From: Lepiota brunneoincarnata
Taxonomy: Eukaryota; Basidiomycota; Agaricomycetes; Agaricales; Agaricaceae
NCBI GenBank assembly: GCA_023014365.1
Contig: JAEBUN010000031.1
Location: 372,001-436,000 of the forward strand
Reading direction: 5' to 3'
DNA length: 64,000 nucleotides
The position numbers and the translations under genes are program-made. This document shows, one piece after another, positions 1 through 10,418 of this stretch. Under the pieces are notes generated by a model. The model was given only the letters and a program-made list of their open reading frames with translations, did no database searches and was not told where the DNA came from. Numbering within the stretch: position 1 is the first letter of the stretch; the number at the start of each line of letters is the position of its first letter.

Positions 1-540
1 AATATGAATTTGTGCACAGCATCTGACACGCCTGCAGTGGGCAGCATTTAATTGCGTCTGCTCTCTTGACCCTAATAGCCATTCGCGCCTGCCGGCCAAG
101 TTTCAGAAGATCTCCCAAGCCGTTACGGCCCTGTTCAGCAAAATTGCCTAGTGAGGTAGGCGTCCGCTTGGCCTAGTTTATCCAGTTAGTAGGCAGGCGC
201 GCCAGCCCATGATAGCGCGGAGATCTTGCCCTCTCGACAGTGTATCATATCAAGCGTGGCTCATTTATTGTCGGAGCTCAAGTAAACCAAAATCCACCTC
301 AGAAAACTCGCTTTGTGCTTCCACGCAGCTCCAGACTGATTGTCCTCGTGTAATGATAATATCCACGAGCACATTCAGTACATTAGATGGGGAAAGGAAT
401 AATGAGAGTGGCTCACCTCAGTTTCTCGATACATGCACAAGAATTGAGGTGGCAAGAAGGCGAAGTCCTCTACTTATACATAAATGGGACAATGATGGTG
501 TTCTATGAGTGGCCATAGTGTAGTGTAGCATGATTATCTT
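1..540. other. No supported gene
   Basis: I see no coding signal here. The longest open frame (209-508, +) has no recognisable domain and no splice context, and base composition is ordinary. Treated as intergenic. Confidence 0.5.
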
Positions 541-870
541 GCACTGTGAGGCATCCAGATAACATAAATTATAAATTATAAATTACCAGTGACGTAGAAT
601 AACAGAACTTGCTACTGTGTAAGTTGGGGGAGAGGGACCGGGCTTTCTACAAGCCCCATTGACCCTGTGTGGTGAGGCCGAGGAGGAAGCACGGTCGGGT
701 CACCTGGAACCGTGCACCTCTCAACTGCACCTGTATCGAGTCCGGGGAAATAAGGACGTAAAAAGGGTGTGTGTGGGTGGGTTTTGAAAAGGATGCTAGA
801 TATTGCGTGGTATACGACCGTTGAATCTGGCATCTTGATATGTGTTTGTGACTCCTATACATCGTCCTTC
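540..870 (-). repeat. Dispersed repeat R1, copy 1 (inverted)
   Basis: This stretch matches, on the opposite strand, the sequence at about 1885-2200 and 33570-33900, and its first 180 bases match 18000-18160 directly. Shared landmarks are the ATGCTAGATATTGCGTGGTA block near 792 and the CCCCATTGACCCTGTGTGG block near 653. It is a non-coding repeat found on the 5' side of TPR-CHAT copies. Short minus-strand open frames inside it are not conserved between copies. Confidence 0.6.
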
Positions 871-1884
871 TGCTCAGGCACCGGATGCGGCCGGAACAGA
901 CAGAGCAGAGATCTAACCTGATGTCACCACTGCGTCACACTAATTCTCGCCGAAGTGACCGAACGCGTGGCTTGTCCCTGCTTTGTACTTGATTTGGTTT
1001 ACAATAGCTCCGGCCTAGAGACGGCCGGTTGCCTCCATTTTGGCCTTAGGCGGTCTTCCTGATGTCTTTGATGATTGTATGGAGGATTGATAGTCTAGCA
1101 ACCTGTAAACACAGAGAGGAATCTCAATAGTGTTGGGAGCCTCTATGGGATATGGCATTGTGCGAAAGTCACTGGGGGCAAGCTCGCGTGTGCTTCAAGC
1201 CCTCCCCTCCGGCTTGGAAGCTAAACAAACAAACAAACCTGACACCGCAACAAATCGAGCAAGGTAAGTTAGCTGACAAAAAGGAGCGGATCTAAACCGA
1301 CCTGATAACCCCCTGCATGAATGGAAGTAATTTGCAGTGCATTCCCGTATAGTTATACAACACCCCCCGGCAATCTCCCTACTAGAGGTTGATGGTAATA
1401 TTTCCAGGTTTCAGGCTTTTTGTCCTATGCAAATCGGTGATTCCTGTTCTAAGACAAAAGATATCGTCCTCGGCATCGCCTGCTATTTCTGGGCCCAGTT
1501 ACTGGCAGTGCGCAAATAAGCAACTAAACATATACAGGAATGAAAAGTCATCGAATCTCTTTACCTTCTGATCTGTTTGTGTGTAAATTGAAAACTGATC
1601 ACTCGAAGCACACAACGGCGATGAACCACACGGATCCTTCAGGGTGGAGTTGCTCACCGAGGACAACGGCTCCAAAAACATGATGGTCACCACTGTGCGT
1701 TCGACCTTCAAAACCGTAGTCATTCTGTTTCTTCGCGGGCGCGTGCCCAGTATTCATGCTTGTAAGCGGGGCACCTGGCTCGGTGCCTCGCCAGGTGCTG
1801 ATTCTTGCTCAAGGGCAGACAGGTGACAGGATCACACCGCAGTACCAACCTCTTCCTTTACTCCTGCTCCCACCTCGCTACCCA
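871..1884. other. No supported gene
   Basis: No open frame here shows a domain, and no chain of exons can be read on either strand. A run of three AAAC units lies near 1223. I have no annotation for it. Confidence 0.5.
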
Positions 1885-2200
1885 CTTTCATTTTCGCACG
1901 TATACCACACAGTAGCCAGCGCCTGTTCTAAAAACCCGCTCACCCATACCCCTTTTGTCCCCTCCTCCCCTTACCGGACTCGGTACAGGTATAGCCAGTC
2001 TGTGGCGCAGTTCCGGGGCGACCAGACCGCGCTCCCTCCTCGGCCTCTCCACCTGGGTGTCTCTGAGGCTTTCCTTAAGCCCCGTCCCCCTCATCCCAAC
2101 CTGCCTAGTACCGAGCTGTGTCAAGTATTATTTGTGTTCTCCTTATGCCAAACTTATTTGAAACATCTATTTTATTCGGACCCCTCATAGCACAAGACAT
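1885..2200 (+). repeat. Dispersed repeat R1, copy 2
   Basis: Direct-orientation copy of R1. It aligns with 33570-33900 (the CGTATACCACACAGTAG block, the pyrimidine-rich middle, then the ATTTTATTCGGACCCCTCAT block) and in reverse with 540-870. In the 33.5 kb and 60.0 kb copies the same end leads into the conserved upstream flank of TPR-CHAT genes; here it leads into unrelated sequence. An open frame at 2118-2399 (+) starts in this repeat and has no recognisable domain. Confidence 0.6.
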
Positions 2201-2483
2201 TCGCTCTTATCATGGCGCGCCTCTTAAAAATGAAAATGGAGCGAATGAAGATCAAGATATGCACTATTCAATCGATGATGGTTCCCTGAGTGTTAGTAAA
2301 ATTTCAGGCCGTTGCGACGAGATCGGTCGTCTCCCAATATTTCTAAACTTCACTCTCAAGGACGGTAATGGTATGCTGATGTTGACTATCCCTAAGTAAC
2401 AACAATACTGAGGCTCAGTGCAAAACTAGCCAGTAAAAACTCTGAGTTTATAACCCGTCTGATCTAAATGACCTTCAGCACAG

Positions 2484-4045
2484 TCAAGCGCCACCAGTTT
2501 CAGCAGCTCTTGCCGCTCTTCTGGCCTTTTTAGCCGCATTGGCCGCGGCGGCCTTGGCCTTTTTTGCCGCTTCACGCTCAACCTACAAAACCAAACGTGT
2601 TTGAGTTTCAGAAATCATCCTAACGAATGGATGAGGAACCCCGACCTTTTCTTGTGCCTCCTTCTCTTCCTTCAGCTTCCTCTCCGCTTCCTCTTCCTGT
2701 TGTTTGGCAGCCTTGGTACCAGCAGCAGGCCCGCGCTTCTTAGCCTCCCTCGCCTCTTTCTCTTGCTGCTTGATGCGTTTGATACGAGGGTCCAAGCTCA
2801 ATGTAAGATCCACAAGACCACGAAGTTTGGCAATATCCTCCTTCTTCCTGCGCGCACGCTCGGCTTTGTTTTTCTTCTCAGTATAACGCTTATCATCACG
2901 GCTGCAATGTATATTTAAAGAAGAACAAGCGAGCCGGAAACAAGTTACTCACTTATCACTCCCCTCATTAACCTCCTTATCCCACCACTCAAAACTCCTC
3001 CAGCTATCAAAGTTGTACCAAAAATCGTAGAAGCCTTCCACCTCCTCCTTTGTCGAATCGACATGACCCAGCTCAGGTACAGGCTGCTGCCGAGAGAACC
3101 GCGAATACGCTTCGAATATAGGACCGAACGTCTCGAAAAACCCAATCTCTTTCTTCCCCTGTGCGCATATACCAATAAATCAATGAACCCACTCTCATTG
3201 AAAAACTGTTTTCGGTTACCTTGAAAGTCGAGGAATTCGGCAATTCCTCCTCCCACTCGATGAACTGCGGATCCACCGAGTCAAACTGGCGACGTTTCTC
3301 AGGATGAGCCAAGGACTCGTGCGCCTTTTGTATGCATTTAAAGAAAGCATCGTCGTTGGTATTGATCCCAGAGAATTGCAAAGAATTATTCGAAGACGGG
3401 GTCGTAGCTGTCGAGGTGACTTTTTTATCCGGATGGTGTTTGAGAACCTTCTTTCGATCTGTTTCGATACATGAGAATCGCAAACAAAGGGAGCCACGAC
3501 TCGCAGAGGAAAAAAAAGAGAACCCACGAGCAATCTTGATTTGTTCCGGGGTCGCTTTCCAACGGAGATGCGAAAGACCCAGAACGGCGTAATAATCATG
3601 TTTCTAACAAAGCTCGTACTAAGTCTGGCATGCAAAAAGCATCATAAAGCAAGAGTCACCTTCCACTCTTTAGGATCCAGACTCAACAAATCCTCCGACT
3701 CGGGCTCATCGCCCACTCCCAGATCATCCTCACCATTAGCGCCATCCGCCTCCAGCGCCAGTTTCTTTCGCAACTCATCCGCAAGATGTTGGTCAAGGGC
3801 ATTAAAATCGTGCTTGTGTTTCAAGGAAAGCTTGAGATGGTTCAGATAGGCGGGTCCAACTGGAAGGAGGGACCTATGTCCTGCCGGATGAGGTGCTGCG
3901 GCGCGCTTGCCTTGAGACGACAACAATAAAGGTTGTAGAACAGTCTAGAGTACTTACGCGACAGACGGGATCCGGATGCAACAGGCGGTGTATAAGCAGC
4001 ATCGAGGGGGGGAGCGATAATGTTCAGAGTCTGCACGGCAGCCAT
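2484..4045 (-). CDS. zuo1: Zuotin-type ribosome-associated J-protein (7 exons)
   Basis: Likely zuotin, the J-domain partner of the ribosome-associated Hsp70 complex that helps nascent chains fold. Exons that join in frame at GT-AG boundaries: 4045-3958, 3910-3660, 3603-3528, 3458-3220, 3158-2953, 2901-2646, 2582-2484, giving 404 aa. The start is the MAAVQTLN methionine at 4045, next to a short first exon as in this family. Seen in order: an N-terminal segment; a J domain beginning KHDYYAVLGL, its HPD triad split from the start by an intron; the zuotin homology region (FFETFGPIFE, then FYDFWYNFDSWRSFEWWD); and a long charged Lys/Glu/Ala helix. It stops at AAETGGA soon after the charged region, shorter than the 430-450 aa usual in fungi, so the C-terminal helical bundle seems absent. 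It shares its upstream region with a CHAT-derived duplicated tract. Confidence 0.9.
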
Positions 4046-4147
4046 GACTGATTCTCGAAAAGCCACGCGCGGACTTTTTTTGATCTTGTGTCACACTGTC
4101 ACACCAGAAGACATGTGTCGACTGGGCTCAAGGCGGAGTGCTTCCAG

Positions 4148-4530
4148 AGAAGGTTTTGGGTCTCATTGGCTCTATACCCGGGAGAATCGGCGTTATAGAA
4201 ACTCTATCAGAGCGTGGAGTTTGCAAGTTGCAGTACCTTCCACGATCGGTTCGAACATATGCGAGACGCTTAATGACTCGAGGCCATCAGGAATTTCCAG
4301 CAAACAACATTACGAGCTTGGAGCTCCTCCTTGTCTACGCCTCTGATACTGCGGCGAAATAAGCTCATGGAAATACGCCTACTACCACCTTAGAGGTATC
4401 TATCAAAAAAACAAAAGCGACGCCCATATCGTGGCTGTCTTAGGGCGGGGCAAGTGGTCACGTCAAGTAGCGCGGTTCATTCGGATGCGTCCTCAGGGGG
4501 AAGCTGTTATATCTCTCTAAGACAGGTCGC
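4148..4530 (+). repeat. Duplicated tract, copy 1 (zuotin upstream side)
   Basis: Aligns with 54645-54990: both start with a GGTCTCATTGG block, continue through GGCGTTATAGAAACTCTATC and GCTTAATGACTCGAGG, and end in a diverged AAGC.ATATC.CTCTAAG block. No conserved open frame spans both copies. Here it lies between the zuotin start and a CHAT fragment, so it may contain part of the zuotin promoter. Confidence 0.6.
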
Positions 4531-4532
4531 GC

Positions 4533-5510
4533 CTCGAGGAAGAAACTCGGCGTCACCATCGCCTTGCAGAGAACTGTGCACCGCTCCTGATGGACGGTTC
4601 ACGTATATTGAGCCCCCGGGAAGCTCTACCTAAACATCGTATATCCTATTCTTCGGGGCCTGGGCTTGACGGTAAGGGTCACCCACGGTAGCCTAACGTG
4701 CCCACTGATATCGATTGTGACGATTCTAGACGGGAATATCGGATCCTGAGCACCTTCCTCGCATCTGGTGGTGTCCAACTGGCCCCTCTCACATTCCTTC
4801 CGCTGCATGTCGCTAGCCGTGAAATAGCGGGTGGGAGGACAATTACGTTGTCTCATTGCACACACCAACAGTCAATGCCTTACCGGAGGCAGGAACAGCG
4901 AGATGACAGCCTTTCGGTAAACTCGTTGACATCGCCATGGCAAACTCTCCGCACCTCAGTTCACTTCCAAGTGCCGATGCAGAGTCGATTAAGGTAGGAA
5001 AACCTCTCCAACTCGCAGTGGTCATTTGAAACACTTTGGAACGAACAGGCGACCTGAGAACGATTGCTGGCCGATATGGCGAACAGCAGTTGGGTTCACC
5101 CCGTATGCCATGCCGTCCAGGACGTGCAAGAGCCAACGCGGAGTGGCCTTTCCTCCATGATCGGCGGTTTATGATTATAAAAAATATCATTGCTAGACCA
5201 TTTACAAGTGCCGATCTTGCCTTTCTTTCAGCTTGCGGAACAGCGACCGGAGATGAAAAAGCATCGTATGAGGCGGCGCATATTACTGGGACGATGCTGG
5301 GAGCAGGATATCGAAGCGTTATTGGTGTGATCGGTACCCGATGAGGCAGCTCCGATTATTGCTGAAAAGGTTTATGAGAATCTCCTTTCCGGGGGGGAAC
5401 CGAGCAGCGAGCGGGCAGCGAGAGCGCTGCATGAAGGTGTGAAGGAACTACGAAAGTTGGGACAGGACTCGTTTTACTCCTGGGTACCTTTTGTACATTG
5501 CGGCGTATGA
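4533..5510 (+). pseudogene. CHAT-domain fragment (copy i), broken
   Basis: A decayed 3' piece of a TPR-CHAT gene. It begins with the sequence for the linker before the CHAT domain (matching 51664-51705), then jumps over several hundred bases to the region before the last intron, keeps a recognisable version of that intron near 4671-4730, and follows the CHAT domain to its stop. The His motif reads HPVCHA and the Cys motif LSACGT, so both catalytic positions are still visible. Frame is lost several times; one deletion near 5329 removes the equivalent of MWS in the intact copies. No TPR repeats remain. Confidence 0.8.
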
Positions 5511-5514
5511 TGTA

Positions 5515-5950
5515 TGCTGCCATAGGCTAAGTTAGGGTAATCTACTTCCACCAATGAGGCCCTTTCAGATGCCATGTCTGGATCAACCACGGCCGACTAT
5601 CAGATTCATAGCATGTCACAAGGCCCCAGTCTCATTTTGTAATGCCCCCACAAGTTTTACTGCCTAAAATAATGTCCGCCCGCTGATCTAGTGGGATTCG
5701 ACGAATAGCTGGTAGACCCAATCCATGAGCAAAACCATACCGTGATACTCATGAGCCCAGTAAAACGGAGATTATAATATCACGATCAAGCTTGGAATGT
5801 CTACGATAGTCTGCAGGAGCCCGGTACGTGCAAGCTTGAAGTCAGGTCTAGTATGAGGCCTTCTAAACGTATTACACCTCCAAAGCAATATTCGAGTTAT
5901 GGTCGGCTGTCTGATCACTCCCTTCCTGAGTGTGATTAAAGCGTAGCACT
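5515..5950 (+). repeat. Conserved 3' flank of TPR-CHAT copies, copy 1
   Basis: Aligns with 38112-38292 plus 46535-46745, which are one continuous tract split by element C. Shared blocks include the CATAGGCTAAGT start, CAGATTCATAGCATG and the CGAGTTATGG/TGAGTTATGG end. It shows that fragment copy i and the degenerate copy at 34.6-38.1 kb descend from one duplicated segment. No gene seen. Confidence 0.65.
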
Positions 5951-6369
5951 GAATGCTTCTGCGAGACCAGGCTCTCTGTCAAATTGCAGTCTGCCTCGCG
6001 AATGTTCAGGATGAATCGTGTCCCCTGCCATTTCCTGTCAGTCACAATTACCTAGGGTCAATGCAAAACTACCCACAGAAATATAATAGACAAGTGCGAG
6101 CCAGCTGGTAACCTTGAGTTGATATGAAAGAGAAAGCTACAAGGATAGGCATCTTACCTCGACCAATCTATGAAAAGAAGTCTGAGTTGACATCGTCCCA
6201 TGGCAATCCCTGCACAAACTGAAGTATTGTAACGGCTAATGCTTGTGTCAGTGATGCAATCCAGGTCGGATCAAATCATTTATTACGCTCTCACCGAAAA
6301 TTCTGAATAACACGTCCCACAAATCAATCAACTCCTTGTCCTAGGCTCCAATAATGTCACCCGACTTAC

Positions 6370-7660
6370 GGAATGAAGAACAGTGTTCCATCACGGTAGA
6401 ACACATAGACAACTGGTGTAAGATTCTTGATGTGGGCAATTCGGCGACGGAGGGATTTCTCAGCAAATGATGCCCCTCTCAGAGCTTGATATAGCTTGAT
6501 GAGCGTCAATAAAACCTCAATACCTAGAATTTATGAGGCTCATTCTAGTATAGGGCTGGAGTCTGGGGATAGCGTACCATTTGCAGTCATTCGGGAAACA
6601 CTTTTTCATGTCATTGCTTTGCTTGATAAACAATGAAAATATACTTACGTGATTGATGTGTCCACTGCACCATACGTATGTAGGAGTGACGGTGTAGGGT
6701 CTGTCCAGTAGCAACTGTGGAGTGGGATTTTGTCGAGGGCATTCCTCAGGACTACAAGTCCCTGCACGACACAAAGAGTAGCACCAGTCTGGAACACAGC
6801 CCATCAGGAAGGCGAAGGGGCCATATCAGATGCACATACAACCAGCTCAGCTGCAGGGCGAAGGCCACTGACTGTCAGTCAACAATACCTACGTTTGTTG
6901 GGGCCAGACTACACACCTGCTATCACGAGCACCAGAATTATTGTGACTAGTGGTATTCAGCGTGATATTTCTATTCTGTGGCTTGAATCACACACCCCTG
7001 AGATCATTATTCCAGAGTGCACGTAGTCTCAAGCTGAGTAATATCTTGACCATTGCCGGGAACACGACTAATATTAACCTGGAACATATCAGCTTCGCAA
7101 CCTCGGTCTAGGAGTATACTCACGGATTTCCGATTTCGGTGAAAGCCATACAACTGAGGAAATAACGACACACAGATCAATTAGGATAAGCCGAACCAAA
7201 ACTTGAGATCCTCTTACGCCTGATGAATGGAAATTTTGTTAGAAAGAAGCCGACTCCAAAACTTATAACTCACAGAACGAGGGACAAACACTGAAAGATG
7301 AACTGGGGCGTCGGTGCATTAGTTGTTGGATTGCTGGCAAGGGAATGGTTCAAATCCTACAAGCGATATTCATTCTGATCGCGGTGGGTTTTAGTATGAC
7401 CAAGTAAGTGGAAAACTAATATACTCACACGAAATACAAAGTCGCGCATATGCGAAGGGAGATATAGATTGCCCGGATGAGGGTCCATGGACCTCTGACA
7501 TGACATGAGTAAACGTTGATCAATGGAAATCAGGTTGGCTACCGATGAATATGACGAATCTGGAAATCGCTTTAGATCCAGGGTGTGTATTTGTTCGCAA
7601 GTCCAACATACCTCTCGTGGCAATACATATAGAGAATCGTAGATGAAGAGGGTAAGCACG
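6370..7660 (-). CDS. DUF6533-like multi-pass membrane protein, intron-rich, possibly degenerate
   Basis: Many small exons are separated by 50-nt-scale GT-AG introns, whose donors appear on the + strand as CTTAC/CTCAC at 6364, 6651, 7122, 7213, 7264 and 7423. Readable pieces in coding order: LTLFIYDSLYVLPREV near 7615, which resembles the N-terminal DUF6533 motif; a hydrophobic segment with PWTLIRAIYISLR; a segment ending SLRLRALWNNDLR near 7000; ILVLVIAG; a membrane segment with QTGATLCVVQGLVVLRNAL; and a final exon 6523-6370 ending FYRDGTLFFIP, like the family's YRDG..YF motif. These are fungal integral membrane proteins of unknown function. I could not join every exon in frame, and the 3' end past 6370 does not continue cleanly, so a decaying gene is possible. 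Confidence 0.5.
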
Positions 7661-9042
7661 GCAACTTGTCAGACGTGTCACTTATTCCAGTTCAACAACA
7701 GCAGTGAAAGGCCGCATACATTCATATTTGACAATGGTTTGTGTGATTTGAAGATCATGTATGAACAGTTTGAGGCCTGGCTTAACGGTCGACATCCTGC
7801 TTCCGTAAAGGAAGCTGGGCTTGGTCCCTCAATGTCCATCCAATTTATATGCTATGCCCCAGGCCGAAGTCAGACTCGAAAGCTGCGCGGGATGATCAAA
7901 GAAGCCATGATCCAAACTTAGCCCCAAACAATCAATATCATGTACTCGGTGATAGGTAACAACAGGGTTATGATGAATGGAGGCTATTTGCAAAGGCGTT
8001 GATGCAGCCGGTGCCACTGGGTTCCTATCTCGTCTGACCACAATACCCGACAGGTTGTTATTAATAGTTCTCCCACAATAAAACGTGTCAACACCACATT
8101 GTACGCAAGCCAGCGCTGTGAATGAAACGGACGATCACAGCACAGAGGACTTGTATATTTGCAAGGCCCCTAACTGGAGGGTCGCGTCAATATTGTGTTT
8201 AAGCAGTTGGAACCTTGTCCAGGCCATAGGAAATACTTGATGAAACACTTGCTAAAGGCTGGGCCACAAAACATGAACTCTTGTTGCAAAATTACCCGTA
8301 GACGAATCCTGGAGAGTGACCATAAGCTCCTTACCGGAAGGTGATCAATTAGTATGTTCGGCAACCGGCAGGCGATACATATGTGGTTTTTAAGCCCCTA
8401 ATTGCTCCATGGTGGAGGGCGGTTGTGGGGCCAAGGCGTGCATTGCGAATAGATGGGGTCACCACTATTTTTGGACTCCTGGATATCTGACGTTTGGTGG
8501 CTGCTGATAGATGATCACTTGGTGAATCCAAACATTGGAGTGCGGATCCACGGCTGCCCTGAATATTATCACACCTTCAAAAAAATCACAGGTAGATCAG
8601 GAGACAAAGAGACGAGGTATTTGTGTAAGATAGTTGGAGCCTCCAGAACCATTTTGCCGCCTCTCGGCTACATGAAAACATCAGTGGTCCTGAGAAGGGA
8701 TTATGCCTCGCACTTGATTCCTCCCAATTACACCTTCCTCAGGCCCCCTTCAGCTCCTGTCTGGCACATGTTGGAGTTGCACAGCAATGGACGATCTTGG
8801 GCGCCGCGTTTAAAATTCCCAGAGTTGTCATTTAAAACAGTTTGAACCCTATATCCTAGTTTACTCCGTCAGGCATCTAAAGTTCTTAAGGGTCGATGCC
8901 TATTTGCCGTACCCTATGTGAGACTCAGATTCTGGCGGCAGGACGACGCCAATTTGGGGTGCGGAGGCGGAGGCACCGCACCAGCTGGTGGGTCCGTGAT
9001 GGTGGTTGATTATGGTTCCACATCATTTCCTGCGCGACTCTT
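7661..9042. other. No confidently identified gene
   Basis: Two open frames on the + strand (7643-7921, 92 codons, and 8453-8845, 130 codons) lack any domain I recognise. The second contains a stretch rich in Trp, His and Pro and could be an exon or remnant. No duplication of this stretch is visible elsewhere in the window. Confidence 0.4.
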
Positions 9043-9520
9043 ATGACAATCACAGTATGCGGCGTTATCATGAGAGATAGCGGAAGCGCGTTGGTGAAAG
9101 ACATGAGGACATTCTGTTTCTCTTGTGGGGGGTTGTGTGATGGGGGAAACGAGTGGTCGCGTTTGATACATCAGACGACTTTGTTACCATCTGTCCCACC
9201 CGTCGGTGTATGCATCTATATACGCGCGATACACACTCACCTGTTGATCCCAGCTTTTGTAAATATGATCAAAAATGCCCTTAGAAGTTGCACTTCCTCA
9301 TCGAGGTACCCGTCCGTGCTGACCCCAAACATCCGGTATCTACTAAGGCAGAATTAATATGTGAGTTGAAAAGAAGGGGCGCTGCACATACACTACATCC
9401 TCTGCACTCGCCTCCTCATCAAATTCGAGCCCTCTCTCTACTCAGCCGCCTCTACCATCACATCGACTACCTCTGCTTCCCTAAGACTCATGGCCGTAGC
9501 TTGCAAGAACATAACCATCG
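9043..9520 (-). pseudogene. Recyclin (RCY1-like) gene fragment 1
   Basis: Aligns base for base, with many substitutions, to 62217-62680, the middle of the intact recyclin gene. Landmarks are the GACATTCTGTTTCTCTTGTG block, the TTGATCCCAGCTTTTGTAAA block and the CATCCGGTATCTACTA block. It covers parts of two coding exons and one intron. Frame is not kept, and the fragment ends near 9520. It lies just upstream of the first intact TPR-CHAT gene. Confidence 0.8.
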
Positions 9521-9649
9521 ATACTTCTCTTGGTCTTTTGTCATGTGTTGTCCATGGATACTGGCTTTAAGCTGTGGAGAGTTTCCATAGAGAATTGATA
9601 ATCAACAAGCTCTCACGATCATCCGTCTTGACTTGACGACTCCACAGGC

Positions 9650-10418
9650 TCTAGCAAACATAACGTGGGCGGCGGGTTCGCTCTCTCCCTCTCCTAATCG
9701 TTTGCACCATCAATGGCTCAATGACTGAATTCCCCACTCCCCGCTCTGCTCGTCCATCACCTCACCATTCTTGTGCTGCTCTTGCGTCTATGCTGGTGAA
9801 AGGGGTTTTAACAACCTTAAATAGTCCCTTACGCCACATCATCTGATGAGCATTCCGACTTTTCCGGCCTTGTCCAAGGCACTCCAGGTTACTCCAAACA
9901 TTCCCGTGGCATCTTTGTTCCGCAACGAGATCCCAGTTCCCAGTCTTGTCGAACATTCTCAGCATACCCAGGCTATTTCCGAATAACTCTTCAACTGTGC
10001 CAGCTGAAGCTCGAACATCTGATCCACCCCTGAACGATCTAACTGATATCGGCTAACTTAGCTTAGACTACGCAGGTACGCTAGGGTACGCTCCAGCATG
10101 GATACCAGGTACACATGCCAGTTGCGACTTCTTGTGGCGTATGATTAGGGTAAAGCCAAGACATTTTCGTCTATTTCGGCTTGGTCAAGTGAGGCTGTGA
10201 TAGCGTGTACAATATTCCCAGGCCGCTAACGCCAGATTTAGTCGCCCTTATTCAGTTCCACTTTCTTTCGTACCAAGTGAGTATGTGTTTACTCTTACCT
10301 TTATCCCTTGCTGACTCTGCGCCTAGTTGTCAACGTACAACAATATTATCCCTAGCCTCGCTTTAGACAAGTTGTACGGTCTGAATCATCTGCCCATCCA
10401 AGCAACGCGTCGAGGACC
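9650..10418 (+). promoter_or_regulatory. Conserved TPR-CHAT upstream flank with a putative 5' UTR intron
   Basis: The sequence from about 9650 aligns with 33925-34646 (upstream of the degenerate copy) and in part with 60140-60420. It ends at the TPR-CHAT start codon. A probable leader intron lies at 10277-10326, with donor AAGTGAGTATG after TCGTACC and acceptor GCCTAG. The donor is conserved in all three copies. The acceptor is kept in the 34.5 kb copy but reads CCTGG in the 48.3 kb copy. The small frame at 10327-10551 is taken as leader sequence. Confidence 0.55.

Noticed and set aside
612..862. Minus-strand open frames of 71-73 codons
   Set aside because: They lie inside repeat R1 and are not kept in its other copies.
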